Source of the DNA: Acinetobacter proteolyticus
Lineage (GTDB): Bacteria > Pseudomonadota > Gammaproteobacteria > Pseudomonadales > Moraxellaceae
NCBI RefSeq assembly: GCF_000367945.1
Contig: NZ_KB849179.1
Coordinates: 186,001 to 250,000 of the forward strand
DNA length: 64,000 nt
Reading direction: 5' to 3'
Part shown: in pieces, positions 42,937-52,561 of the stretch
Position numbering within the stretch: position 1 is the stretch's first letter
Layout of the letters: every line of letters begins with the position of its first letter
Program-made: the position numbers and the translations under genes
Notes under the pieces: model-generated
Told to the model about the DNA's origin: nothing
The model's input: the letters and a program-made list of their open reading frames with translations, nothing else
Database searches by the model: none

Positions 42937-45039
42937 ATGGAGACAACACAAGCAAAGTCAACACTTCCCTCGAAACTCCTTTGGAGTTTGGTTGCCATTG
43001 TTGGGGCAATTTCATTTGGGATATTGGCGGTCAGTCGTGGTGAGCATGTTAATGCGGTCTGGTTGGTTCTTGCCGCGGTCTGTGTATATAGCATTGCATA
43101 TCGGTTCTATAGTTTATTTATTGCAAACAAAGTTTTTGAATTAAATCCTAAACGGTTAACTCCAGCTCATCGTCTCGCAGATGGTCTGGATTATGTTCCG
43201 ACCAATAAATTTGTTCTATTCGGTCATCACTTTGCCGCGATTGCGGGCGCAGGACCTTTGGTTGGTCCAATTCTCGCAGCGCAAATGGGTTACTTACCTG
43301 GGACGATCTGGCTTTTGGTCGGGGTGGTGATTGCAGGCGCGGTACAAGATTTCCTTGTTCTATTTATCTCAACACGACGTGATGGTCGTTCTTTGGGAGA
43401 AATGGCTAAACAGGAACTGGGTACCTTTGCAGGCGTGATTGTGATGCTGGGTACGCTGGGCGTGATGATCATTATCCTTGCAGTGCTCGCATTGGTTGTG
43501 GTTAAAGCCTTGGCGCATAGCCCATGGGGTGTATTCAGTATTGCAGCTACCATTCCTATTGCATTATTCATGGGCATTTACATGCGTTATCTACGCCCAG
43601 GGAAAATTGCAGAGGTATCCATCATCGGTTTTGTATTGATGATGGCGGCGATTGTCTATGGGGGTGATGTTGCAAAAGACCCATATTGGGGGCAGTTATT
43701 TACCCTAAGTGGAACACAATTGACATGGGCATTGATCATTTATGGATTTATTGCCTCAGTGTTACCTGTTTGGTTGTTATTAGCACCACGTGACTACCTA
43801 TCAACCTTTTTGAAAATTGGTGTGATTGCTGGCTTAGCCATCGGGATTATCTTTGCGATGCCTGATTTGAAAATGCCAGCGGTAACACATTTCATTGATG
43901 GTACAGGGCCTGTATTCGCAGGGAGTTTATTTCCTTTCTTGTTTATTACGATTGCTTGTGGTGCAATTTCAGGTTTCCATGCTTTGGTTGCGTCAGGTAC
44001 AACCCCTAAACTGGTGGATAACGAAGTCAATATTCGTATGATCGGTTATGGCGGTATGTTGATGGAGTCTTTTGTTGGCATCATGGCGATGATTTGTGCG
44101 ACAGTACTTGATCCAGGTATTTACTTTGCGATTAATGCGCCTGCAGCAGTTCTAGGAACCTCGGTTGAGACCGCTGCGGAAGCAGTGCGTAATCTTGGTT
44201 TCGTGGTGAGTCCAGAAATGTTGACCTTACTGGCTCAGGAAGTCGGTGAGAGTTCAATCCTGTCTCGTACAGGTGGTGCGCCTACATTTGCAATTGGTAT
44301 GGCACATATCATTTCAGAGATTTTCAACAACCGCTCAATGATGGCGTTCTGGTATCACTTTGCGATTCTGTTTGAAGCATTATTTATTCTAACCGCGGTA
44401 GATGCAGGTACACGTGCTTGTCGTTTCATGGTGCAGGATACGGTAGGTATCGTGGTTCCAGCGATTAAACAATCGAGTTCATTCTTTGGGAACTTGGTCG
44501 GAACTTTTGTCGCGGTAGCAGGTTGGGGCTTCTTCGTTTACCAAGGTGTGGTTGACCCACTTGGTGGGATTAACTCCTTGTGGCCGTTATTTGGTATCGG
44601 TAACCAAATCTTGGCGTCCATGGCTTTAATTTTAGGAACCGTCATTTTATTCAAGATGAAAAAAGAGAAGTATGTTTGGGTGACCATTATCCCAACGATT
44701 TTCTTATTCATTACCTCGATGACGGCGGGTTGGCAAAAGATTTTCCATGAAAATCCAAAAATTGGCTTCCTTGCGCAAGCAAATCGTTTCTCGGATGCGA
44801 TTGCACGTGGTGAGGTGCTTGCGCCAGCCAAAACCGTTGCTGAAATGCAGACCATTGTGATGTCAAATCAGATCAATGCAGCACTGTGTGGCTTCTTTAT
44901 GATTGTTGCAATTGTGATGGTGATTGCTTCTATTGGCATTATCCGCAGAGCATTGGCAAGCCCAACTCCAACAGTAAACGAAGCACCAGCCGTTTATTCA
45001 GAAATCCCAATGACAGCGAATAGCATCAAAGGAGAGTAA
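42937..45039 (+). CDS. cstA: CstA-family carbon starvation / pyruvate transporter
   Basis: 700-residue inner-membrane protein with many helices. CstA (peptide/pyruvate uptake under carbon starvation) and BtsT (pyruvate:H+ symport) are the known members. Characteristic stretches: FGHHFAAIAGAGPLVGPILAAQMGYLPGTIW, GAVQDFLVLFISTRRDGRSLGEMAKQELG, CGAISGFHALVASGTTPK, TGGAPTFAIGMAHI, LTAVDAGTRACRFMVQD and GINSLWPLFGIGNQILASMAL. GAGAGG gives the ribosome-binding site. It is followed 2 bp later by a YbdD-type gene, the usual partner. Repeat copy C occupies most of its upstream region. Substrate between peptides and pyruvate is open. Confidence 0.9.
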   Translation: METTQAKSTLPSKLLWSLVAIVGAISFGILAVSRGEHVNAVWLVLAAVCVYSIAYRFYSLFIANKVFELNPKRLTPAHRLADGLDYVPTNKFVLFGHHFAAIAGAGPLVGPILAAQMGYLPGTIWLLVGVVIAGAVQDFLVLFISTRRDGRSLGEMAKQELGTFAGVIVMLGTLGVMIIILAVLALVVVKALAHSPWGVFSIAATIPIALFMGIYMRYLRPGKIAEVSIIGFVLMMAAIVYGGDVAKDPYWGQLFTLSGTQLTWALIIYGFIASVLPVWLLLAPRDYLSTFLKIGVIAGLAIGIIFAMPDLKMPAVTHFIDGTGPVFAGSLFPFLFITIACGAISGFHALVASGTTPKLVDNEVNIRMIGYGGMLMESFVGIMAMICATVLDPGIYFAINAPAAVLGTSVETAAEAVRNLGFVVSPEMLTLLAQEVGESSILSRTGGAPTFAIGMAHIISEIFNNRSMMAFWYHFAILFEALFILTAVDAGTRACRFMVQDTVGIVVPAIKQSSSFFGNLVGTFVAVAGWGFFVYQGVVDPLGGINSLWPLFGIGNQILASMALILGTVILFKMKKEKYVWVTIIPTIFLFITSMTAGWQKIFHENPKIGFLAQANRFSDAIARGEVLAPAKTVAEMQTIVMSNQINAALCGFFMIVAIVMVIASIGIIRRALASPTPTVNEAPAVYSEIPMTANSIKGE

Positions 45040-45041
45040 GT

Positions 45042-45344
45042 ATGGACTTTAAAATTGCTCGACAAGGCAGTGCGGTGATTGTGAAGATTATTAAGTTCAC
45101 TATCATGTCACAAAAACATTTGCTTTTATCACCGAAGAATTGGTCACGGATTGCAGTGTTATGGCAACGTTTACAGCAGAGTTTTCGTTTGATGGTGGGT
45201 GTGCCTGACTATGAAACCTATGTCGAGCATATGAAAGCACATCATCCTGATCTAACCCCGATGGATGCCAAGACTTTTTATCGTCATTGTATTGATGCAC
45301 GTTATCCTTCTGCGGGCGGTAATATGAAAAAATGCCCTTGCTAG
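45042..45344 (+). CDS. YbdD/YjiX-family small protein
   Basis: 100 residues. The C-terminal part fits the YbdD/YjiX family as I recall it: MVGVPDYETYVEHMKAHHPDLTPMDAKTFYRHCIDARYPSAGG, ending in a Cys pair (KKCPC). These small proteins are encoded next to CstA/BtsT transporters and may help their activity; the mechanism is unknown. The start at 45042 has GGAGAG 5 bp ahead inside the end of cstA; an internal ATG at 45105 would give a size closer to the family. It closes the cstA unit. Confidence 0.85.
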   Translation: MDFKIARQGSAVIVKIIKFTIMSQKHLLLSPKNWSRIAVLWQRLQQSFRLMVGVPDYETYVEHMKAHHPDLTPMDAKTFYRHCIDARYPSAGGNMKKCPC

Positions 45345-45373
45345 AAATCATTTGATTTCGTTGAAAAAAAACC

Positions 45374-45410
45374 AAAACAGTGTATGTTGAAACATGCACT
45401 GTTTTATTTT
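45374..45410 (+). terminator. Terminator between ybdD and moxR
   Basis: AAAACAGTGTATG (45374-45386) pairs with CATGCACTGTTTT (45393-45405), 6-nt loop, then ATTTT. The moxR ribosome-binding site follows 6 bp later, so readthrough could couple the two operons. Confidence 0.7.
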
Positions 45411-45422
45411 GGGGAGAGGATG

Positions 45423-46382
45423 ATGTGGGGCATGCAGCAGACTTCGGTTCAGCACAAAAAACAACAAAACCAAGCATTAGAACAAGATATTAAAAGTTTT
45501 GCACAGAAGATTGAGCACTTTTTGATTGAAGTGAATCAGTTGATTTTAGATAAGCCGCAACAAACCAAACTGGCTTTGACCTGCCTATTGGCTGGTGGTC
45601 ATGTGTTGTTTGAAGATCTACCTGGATTGGGGAAAACCACATTAGCCAGTGCATTGGCGCGGCTAGCGGGATTGCATTTTCAGCGCATTCAATTTACCAA
45701 TGATATGTTGGCCAGTGACGTGATCGGCATCAATATTTTTAATCAAAAAGAACATGTGTTTGAGTTTAAGCAAGGCCCAGTTTTTACTCAAATCTTACTT
45801 GCCGATGAAATTAACCGCTGTAGTCCTAAAACCCAAAGTGCCTTGTTAGAAGCAATGGAAGAAGGGGCTGTTACTGTAGATGGCGTCCATTATGAATTGC
45901 CACAACCTTTCTGGGTGTTGGCTACGCAAAATCCACTGTTTCAAAGTGGCACTTATGCATTGCCAGAGTCACAGTTAGACCGCTTTTTGATGCGATTGTC
46001 ATTGGGCTATCCATCTCGTCAAGCAGAAAAATTATTATTACAACAAAGCTCACGTCAAGTTCTGATTCATCAATTAGATGCTGTGTTTAACCAAGCAGAT
46101 ATTTTGCATTTACGTGAATTGGCCAAACAGATCTTCCTCAGTGACGCTGTACTCAATTATATTTTAGATTTAGCTGCCGAAACACGTAAGCAACGCCATG
46201 GCCTGTCAACACGTGGAGTATTGGCACTGAAAGCCGCAGCACAAGCTTATGCGCTAGTTGAAGGACGCAGTTTCGTGACCACGGATGATGTACAAATGGT
46301 ATTTGTGGCTGTAGTTGCACATCGTTTAAGTTTGGGTGAGATGGAGGTAAAACACCTGTTGCAGTCGGTTGAAGCATTGTAG
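45423..46382 (+). CDS. MoxR-family AAA ATPase
   Basis: AAA ATPase chaperone of the MoxR group, 319 residues from 45423 (GGGGAGAGG before it; an ATG one codon earlier is equal). Earlier codons lie inside the preceding terminator hairpin and are unlikely to be translated. Walker A FEDLPGLGKTTLASALARL, Walker B ILLADEINRCSPKTQSALLEAMEE, then sensor-1 LATQNP and the arginine finger region (LPESQLDRFLMRL). It starts the typical moxR-DUF58-transglutaminase group and probably helps assemble or activate a membrane complex with the two proteins below. Process unknown here. Confidence 0.92.
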   Translation: MWGMQQTSVQHKKQQNQALEQDIKSFAQKIEHFLIEVNQLILDKPQQTKLALTCLLAGGHVLFEDLPGLGKTTLASALARLAGLHFQRIQFTNDMLASDVIGINIFNQKEHVFEFKQGPVFTQILLADEINRCSPKTQSALLEAMEEGAVTVDGVHYELPQPFWVLATQNPLFQSGTYALPESQLDRFLMRLSLGYPSRQAEKLLLQQSSRQVLIHQLDAVFNQADILHLRELAKQIFLSDAVLNYILDLAAETRKQRHGLSTRGVLALKAAAQAYALVEGRSFVTTDDVQMVFVAVVAHRLSLGEMEVKHLLQSVEAL

Positions 46383-46395
46383 GTGAGTACAAACT

Positions 46396-47313
46396 ATGCA
46401 AACTGGACTTAAACAACAGGTCAATCAATGGATCGCAAAACGTTTCCAAATGGATCGTAGTAAAACCCTGCGACAAAAGGACGTTTTGGTTTTTATTTAT
46501 AAACAAGGTTTTCTATATCTAGTCCTGATTCTAATTACCTTTATTGCTGGAATTAACTATGCAAACAATCTGATTTTAGGATTTTGCTTTTTAATCAGTG
46601 CCATTCTTTGTATTAGTTTTTATCTGACCTTTAAACAATTACATGATTTACAAATTGATGTTGTGATGCCTGAGGTTGGGCAGGTTGATCAAGTTCTCAG
46701 TTTAAAGTTGCTATTTAAACAATCGGTTGCTTCGGCACGCTACCTACGCATTGAATGGCAAACTCAAGAGCAATCGGTTTATATCGATCAAACTCAACAC
46801 AGTGTTGAACTAGCAGTTATGCCAGACAAACGAGGGTTGTATGCATTTGAGACCATTAAAATTTATTCGACTTATCCTCTCGGTTTAGTCCGTGCTTGGA
46901 CTTATTTATATCCAAAACATAAAGTCTGGGTTGCTCCAAAGGGCTATGATTGGCAGAAAGAGCATAAAAATAAGCCGACTTCTGCCCAAGATAGTTTAGA
47001 TGAATTTAAAGAGTTACGTGGCTTCCAATACGGTGATTCTTATCAAAATGTGGCATGGAAACAGGTCGCACGTGGGCAGGGCTTTCTGATCAAAATGTTT
47101 GAAGCTCAGGCCAATCACCAGCATCTGGAAATTGACTATCAGCAGATTCCAGCTCAAAGCCATGAAGATAAATTAAGCTTTATGATGGGTTTGATTGAGC
47201 AATGTGAACAGTTAGGTGATGATTATGCACTTATTTTGCCGCATGCACGCTTGGAAAGCGGGCAGGGACAATCTCAGTTGATTCAGGCCAAACTTTTATT
47301 AGCGCAGGCATAA
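46396..47313 (+). CDS. DUF58-domain membrane-anchored protein
   Basis: 305 residues with two membrane helices near 30-75 (YLVLILITFIAGINYANNLILGFCFLISAILCI) and a DUF58 core near 190-235 (FKELRGFQYGDSYQNVAWKQVARGQGFLIKMFEA), a hallmark of the family. DUF58 proteins are found between moxR and transglutaminase genes and are thought to be partners of the MoxR ATPase. The gene is 13 bp from moxR, and its stop overlaps the next start by one base (TAATG), a sign of translational coupling. Confidence 0.9.
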   Translation: MQTGLKQQVNQWIAKRFQMDRSKTLRQKDVLVFIYKQGFLYLVLILITFIAGINYANNLILGFCFLISAILCISFYLTFKQLHDLQIDVVMPEVGQVDQVLSLKLLFKQSVASARYLRIEWQTQEQSVYIDQTQHSVELAVMPDKRGLYAFETIKIYSTYPLGLVRAWTYLYPKHKVWVAPKGYDWQKEHKNKPTSAQDSLDEFKELRGFQYGDSYQNVAWKQVARGQGFLIKMFEAQANHQHLEIDYQQIPAQSHEDKLSFMMGLIEQCEQLGDDYALILPHARLESGQGQSQLIQAKLLLAQA

Positions 47314-49301
47314 TGATGACTAAACAAGTCTATTTCTGTGTTTTAGCTGTTTTGGCTTTCATATTACTTGGGCAAACTACTTTTGCACCTGCTGCTTTAA
47401 CGGGATTATGGGCAGTGGTTTGGCTGTTATTGGTTCGGAGATATCGTAAACAGAGTTGGGTGCCTTTTCCGAAATGGTTTTTGGTGATTTTTATTCTATT
47501 GTCATTGGGTATTGTTTATGGCAATTATCAAACCATTTTGGGAGTAGAAGCGGGCGTCGCCTTTTTAAGCACCTGTTTATTTGCCAAATGCTTAGAAGCG
47601 AAAAACACCCGTGATTTATTGATTGTCTTTAATTTTGCTCTATTTGTCAGTGCCAGCTTATTATTACATAGCCAAGCTTTTTGGATGGCACTGATTGTAT
47701 TTACAGCCTTTGTGATGTGTTTAGTCGGTCTTTATCGAATACAGACAGGATTATTTAATCAAACGAAACTATCATCAAATCAACTTAAACAAGATGTGAA
47801 GCAAATTTTTAAATTTGTAGGAATCGCAATTCCTTTCTTTCTGATCTTATTTATTTTCTTTCCACGATTGCCACCGCTTTGGGCAGTACCAATTCAGAGT
47901 AATCAAGCCACGACTGGGATTAGTGATCGCATGTCACCGGGAGATATTGCACAATTATCACAGTCCTCGGCTTTGGCCTTTCGGGTAGTGGCAAATATGT
48001 CGCAATTTCCAAGTCGATCAGAATTGTACTGGAGAGCTTTAGTCTTAGATCAATATGATGGAGCCACATGGACCAGTAGTTTTTTTAATCAGCAGATTAA
48101 AAATGTGCAGTCCACAGCAAGCAGTGTACCTTATCAATATTTAGCGGCAGATGAGCAAGCCAATTGGATTATGGGCTTGGAATATTCGATTCCACAACAA
48201 CGCTATTTGCAGTTGTATCAAGATAATAGTATTCGTCCAACTAAATTAGTTAAGCGCAATGTACCCATACAGATGTTGTGGTTGGGACGGTTGCCAGCCG
48301 AAGCGGTTGTATTATCATCGCGCCAACTTGAGTTAAATCTCAAATTTGATCCAGATCGAGATGCAAAGGCCCAGCAATTGGCGCATGAGCTTTTTGAACA
48401 AAGTCAAAAGCAACCTGAAAAGTATTTACAGTCCGTTCTTGCTTGGTATAGGAAAAATGGCTTTGTTTATACTTTAACACCGGGGACATTGGGTGGTGAT
48501 CGTATTGATCAATTCTTGTTTTCCAGTCGCAAAGGTTTTTGCGAGCATTATGCCTCAAGCTTTGTCATGCTAATGCGTTATGCAGGTATTCCAGCACGCG
48601 TAGTGACTGGCTATCAAGGCGGTCAACTGGCGCCTGATGGGCAAAGTTGGGAGGTTCGACAACTGGATGCCCACGCGTGGAGTGAAGTCTACCTCAATGG
48701 AAAATGGAAAAGAATTGACCCGACAGCCATGATTGCACCGCAACGGATTGACACCGGTATGCAGGATTATTTGGCACAAGATCAGAATGTGTGGGGAGAT
48801 GAAAGTAAGGCTTGGCGTTTACAACAGTTTAAGTTTCTAAAAAATATGCGGATTTGGAGTGATTATTTAAGTTATCAATGGCAAAGCAAAGTTGTTGGTT
48901 ATGATGCAGACAAACAGAAGAACTGGTTGTCTCGATTAGGTCTGGATTCAAGTTATGCATATGCGATTGTGCTAATTGTTGGCGTATTCGCTATTTTGAT
49001 TGTCTATGTGGGGATTTATTGGTGGCGACAAAGAAGGCAGCAAGCTGATTATCAAAGAGCTGTACTTAAGTTTCAGAAGCAACTACCTAGAAATCTGCAT
49101 AAGCAACAAGCAGAGACTTTTCAAGAATGGATGCAGCGCTTGGCAAGTCAGCTTGAAAACAAACAGGTCTTTGAACAAGCAATTGTGTTATATCAACAAA
49201 TTGTTTTTTTAGAGCAGCAGGATAGCGCAAATACTCAAGATTTTAAGCGCTTGCTTAAAGACTGTGCGATTGCACTAAAACAATCTCAAAAAAACTTGTG
49301 A
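47313..49301 (+). CDS. TgpA-type membrane transglutaminase-fold protein (DUF3488)
   Basis: 662 residues with six or so N-terminal membrane helices (about 1-180), a periplasmic transglutaminase-like domain and a further helix near 555. The Cys-His-Asp triad of the fold is visible: RKGFCEHYASSFVMLMRYAGIPARVVTGYQGG (Cys), QLDAHAWSEVYLNGKW (His) and RIDPTAMI (Asp). The Pseudomonas homologue TgpA is reported as essential and thought to act on the cell envelope; its substrate is unknown. The order moxR-DUF58-tgpA is conserved. Either of two adjacent ATGs may be the start. Confidence 0.9.
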   Translation: MMTKQVYFCVLAVLAFILLGQTTFAPAALTGLWAVVWLLLVRRYRKQSWVPFPKWFLVIFILLSLGIVYGNYQTILGVEAGVAFLSTCLFAKCLEAKNTRDLLIVFNFALFVSASLLLHSQAFWMALIVFTAFVMCLVGLYRIQTGLFNQTKLSSNQLKQDVKQIFKFVGIAIPFFLILFIFFPRLPPLWAVPIQSNQATTGISDRMSPGDIAQLSQSSALAFRVVANMSQFPSRSELYWRALVLDQYDGATWTSSFFNQQIKNVQSTASSVPYQYLAADEQANWIMGLEYSIPQQRYLQLYQDNSIRPTKLVKRNVPIQMLWLGRLPAEAVVLSSRQLELNLKFDPDRDAKAQQLAHELFEQSQKQPEKYLQSVLAWYRKNGFVYTLTPGTLGGDRIDQFLFSSRKGFCEHYASSFVMLMRYAGIPARVVTGYQGGQLAPDGQSWEVRQLDAHAWSEVYLNGKWKRIDPTAMIAPQRIDTGMQDYLAQDQNVWGDESKAWRLQQFKFLKNMRIWSDYLSYQWQSKVVGYDADKQKNWLSRLGLDSSYAYAIVLIVGVFAILIVYVGIYWWRQRRQQADYQRAVLKFQKQLPRNLHKQQAETFQEWMQRLASQLENKQVFEQAIVLYQQIVFLEQQDSANTQDFKRLLKDCAIALKQSQKNL

Positions 49302-49324
49302 AGCTGATAAAAAATGAATATGAT
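49296..49324 (+). promoter_or_regulatory. Promoter of tRNA-Val
   Basis: TTGTGA (49296-49301), 17-bp spacer, TATGAT (49319-49324), 12 bp before the tRNA 5' end. The -35 box overlaps the last codons of the transglutaminase gene. Confidence 0.65.
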
Positions 49325-49336
49325 GCTTCTCATTCT

Positions 49337-49413
49337 AGGTGTATAGCTCAGTTGGTTAGAGCGCTACGTTGACATCGTAGAGGTCTCCAGTTCGAGTCTG
49401 GATATACCTACCA
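49337..49413 (+). tRNA. tRNA-Val (anticodon GAC)
   Basis: 77 nt with encoded CCA. Acceptor stem AGGTGTA pairs with TATACCT (one G-U), discriminator A. The anticodon stem CTACG/CGTAG encloses the loop TTGACAT, giving anticodon GAC. The T arm carries TTCGAGT. D arm TAGCTCAGTTGGTTAGAGC normal. All four arms fold well. Confidence 0.96.
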
Positions 49414-49457
49414 AGATTTTTAGGTTTTATAGCTTCGAATGAAGTTACGAAAACTCC

Positions 49458-49493
49458 AAAGCCCTGAATTCGAAAAGATTCAGGGCTTTTTTT
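49458..49493 (+). terminator. Terminator after tRNA-Val
   Basis: AAAGCCCTGAAT / ATTCAGGGCTTTTTTT stem with an 8-nt loop, about 45 bp after the tRNA 3' end. Confidence 0.85.
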
Positions 49494-49526
49494 ATTCCAA
49501 CTTATTTTGTTAGAAAATTAAGCGAC

Positions 49527-49555
49527 TTGACCCAACTCACTATTGGTGCTAATTT
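49527..49555 (+). promoter_or_regulatory. Candidate promoter of the small RNA
   Basis: TTGACC (49527-49532, 5 of 6 to the consensus), exactly 17 bp spacer, then TAATTT (49550-49555, 3 of 6). It lies between the tRNA terminator and the structured segment, so transcription would start near 49562. Confidence 0.45.
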
Positions 49556-49561
49556 AATCAA

Positions 49562-49717
49562 TAAGGAAGTCATATACTATTTGGGATTTAAGAGAAATCT
49601 TGCCTAAATGAACAAAGATATGACAACCTGAACACACAGCTAACAACGAACGAAACGATTCAGGTCGTTTTTAAAAATGTTCAAGGTTGTAGAAAAGCCC
49701 GTTAATCGGGCTTTTTT
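49562..49717 (+). ncRNA. Candidate structured small RNA, about 155 nt
   Basis: There is no ORF, yet the segment lies between a candidate promoter and a strong terminator (AAAAGCCCG-TTAAT-CGGGCTTTTTT, 49693-49717). Upstream of that terminator, ACAACCTGAACA (49623-49634) pairs with TGTTCAAGGTTGT (49678-49690) in a 12-bp stem with one bulge. Inside it AAACGA-TTCAGG-TCGTTT makes a second hairpin. Nearer the 5' end GATTT-AAGAG-AAATC with flanking ATTTGG/CCTAAAT makes another. Such nesting is unlikely by chance in a short AT-rich spacer. I do not recognise a known RNA family. Confidence 0.55.
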
Positions 49718-49790
49718 AATGCTGATTATTTTTAAAACAAATCTAGGCTATAGTGTGTAATAAAGATTGGATGAGCAATATGGGATTGTG

Positions 49791-50021
49791 ATGCTGATGT
49801 TTATTATTTTAGTCATCGTGGCTGGCTTGGCTTTATTGTTGTTCTTCGCAAAGAAAACTGGTGCTACGTCAGATTCTTCAGATTATAGTCATCCATATTC
49901 GTCAACAACTTCAAATTGCGATTCAGTCCAGAATAATAATGATCAGCGTGTAGATGATTGTGGTTTTAATGCTGACTCAAGTTCTGACTCAAGCAGTTGT
50001 GATAGTAGTAATAATGATTAA
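49791..50021 (+). CDS. Small single-span membrane protein with Ser/Asp/Asn-rich tail
   Basis: 76 residues from the ATG at 49791; a TTG start at 49767 would add eight. It begins with one hydrophobic helix (MLMFIILVIVAGLALLLFFAKK) followed by an acidic, low-complexity tail rich in Ser, Asp and Asn with three cysteines (SNCDSVQNNND, VDDCGFNADSSSDSSSCDSSNND). No family recognised. The hydrophobic start and the shift to polar sequence look like a real small membrane protein, but no strong ribosome-binding sequence is seen. It is flanked by terminators on both sides. Confidence 0.5.
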   Translation: MLMFIILVIVAGLALLLFFAKKTGATSDSSDYSHPYSSTTSNCDSVQNNNDQRVDDCGFNADSSSDSSSCDSSNND

Positions 50022-50055
50022 AAAGCTTGCACCTCTTGAGGGTAAGAGGTGCAAG
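50021..50055 (-). terminator. Terminator of the pirin gene
   Basis: A 12-bp perfect stem (CTTGCACCTCTT / AAGAGGTGCAAG) with a 6-nt loop, ending in CTTTTT on the minus strand, 12 bp after the pirin stop. Confidence 0.8.
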
Positions 50056-50066
50056 ATAAACCGAGT

Positions 50067-50750
50067 TTAAGGTAGGTCAAACCAGATCATTTGACTGTCT
50101 TGTAATGCAGTAATGGTTGCAGTCTCATCAAACAGTAAAGCATCACCCGCTTTAACCAAATGATCGGCAATCATCACTTCACCTGAAATCACATGCACGT
50201 AGTTGACTTTTTTCCGTGCTGTAATCTCTAAATGTTGATCTTTCTCAATCACTGCAGTTTTCACTTCAGCATTTTGACGGATCGACATTGGCGCAGATTC
50301 ATCACCAGCAATCAAGTGCCATTGGTTTGGATGATCTTTCGGGTTGAGTTGAATTTGCTGATAGGTTGGTTCAGCATCTTGCACATTCGGTTGAATCCAA
50401 ATCTGTAATAGATGCACCGCTTTATCATGCTTGTTCATTTCACTGTGGGTGACCCCAGTTCCAGCGCTCATCAATTGCCATTCACCTGCATTGATTTGGC
50501 CTTCATTGCCCATACTGTCTTTATGAGAAATGGTGCCATCGAGTACACAGGTCAAGATTTCCATATTGTCATGGGGATGAGTACCGAAACCATTATGCGC
50601 AGCGACTGTATCGTCATTAATCACGCGAAGCGCGCTGACGCCCATGTATTTCGGGTCATACCAGCTTCCAAAGGAAAAGCTATGATAGGTGTCTAACCAG
50701 CCTGCTTTGACATGACCACGGTTTTCACTACGATGTAGATAAGCATTCAT
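50067..50750 (-). CDS. Pirin-family protein (YhhW-type quercetinase)
   Basis: 227 residues of the bicupin pirin family; the E. coli relative YhhW has quercetin 2,3-dioxygenase activity in vitro. The N-terminal cupin carries the metal ligands in FGTHPHDNMEILTCVLDG (two His) and MSAGTGVTHSEMNKHD (His and Glu). The second cupin has HVISGEVMIADHLVKAGDALLFDE. GGGAGATGAAAG is a strong ribosome-binding site. Single gene, own terminator. The cellular role of bacterial pirins is not settled. Confidence 0.92.
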   Translation of the reverse strand: MNAYLHRSENRGHVKAGWLDTYHSFSFGSWYDPKYMGVSALRVINDDTVAAHNGFGTHPHDNMEILTCVLDGTISHKDSMGNEGQINAGEWQLMSAGTGVTHSEMNKHDKAVHLLQIWIQPNVQDAEPTYQQIQLNPKDHPNQWHLIAGDESAPMSIRQNAEVKTAVIEKDQHLEITARKKVNYVHVISGEVMIADHLVKAGDALLFDETATITALQDSQMIWFDLP

Positions 50751-50885
50751 CTTTCATCTCCCAAATTATTGTGTTTTGCTTAAGGCTTATATTATCGATT
50801 CATAATGACGATAAATAGTCTGTAATTGCGACATATTGTTCTATAAATGCAATGATTGAGTAATGCGTATTTTCTTGGATAAAAT

Positions 50886-50917
50886 AAAAAAGGCTGAATA
50901 AAAATATTCAGCCTTTT
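50886..50917 (-). terminator. Terminator of argG
   Basis: GGCTGAATA / TATTCAGCC stem around a 4-nt loop, with a T run on the minus strand. It lies 29 bp after the argG stop. Confidence 0.8.
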
Positions 50918-50945
50918 CAAATAGGTAAATTAATTAACCCATCTT

Positions 50946-52301
<1,356 letters not shown>

Positions 52302-52315
52302 CTATTTCGAAATAG
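52302..52315. promoter_or_regulatory. Perfect palindrome in the argG leader
   Basis: CTATTTCGAAATAG is a 14-bp perfect palindrome 13-26 bp upstream of the argG start codon. GGCACC...GGTGACC (52316-52338) gives a second imperfect inverted pair next to it. It could be a repressor site or an RNA stem near the ribosome-binding site. Confidence 0.4.
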
Positions 52316-52561
52316 GCACCCTAATACTTCGGTGACCAAAGAGAATTTATACGTCCCGTACTATATCACTTTTCAAATCGATTTTTTTTCTGTTAGGAAA
52401 GGAATTCTTTTTTTTTCATTTGAAAAATAGATTAACATCGGGAAAATATAAAGTTTTACGATAAGCATTCACAATAAGGCGTTAACAGGCCTGAACTTTA
52501 AAAAGTCTCAAGTGAAAAGTACATCAAGAGTTGCAAACGTTCTTTATAAAAAGTGTCTAGT

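Noticed and set aside
49337..50021. Possible integrated element at tRNA-Val
   Set aside because: No integrase and no second copy of the tRNA 3' end were seen nearby; the region between the two terminators is better explained as a small RNA.
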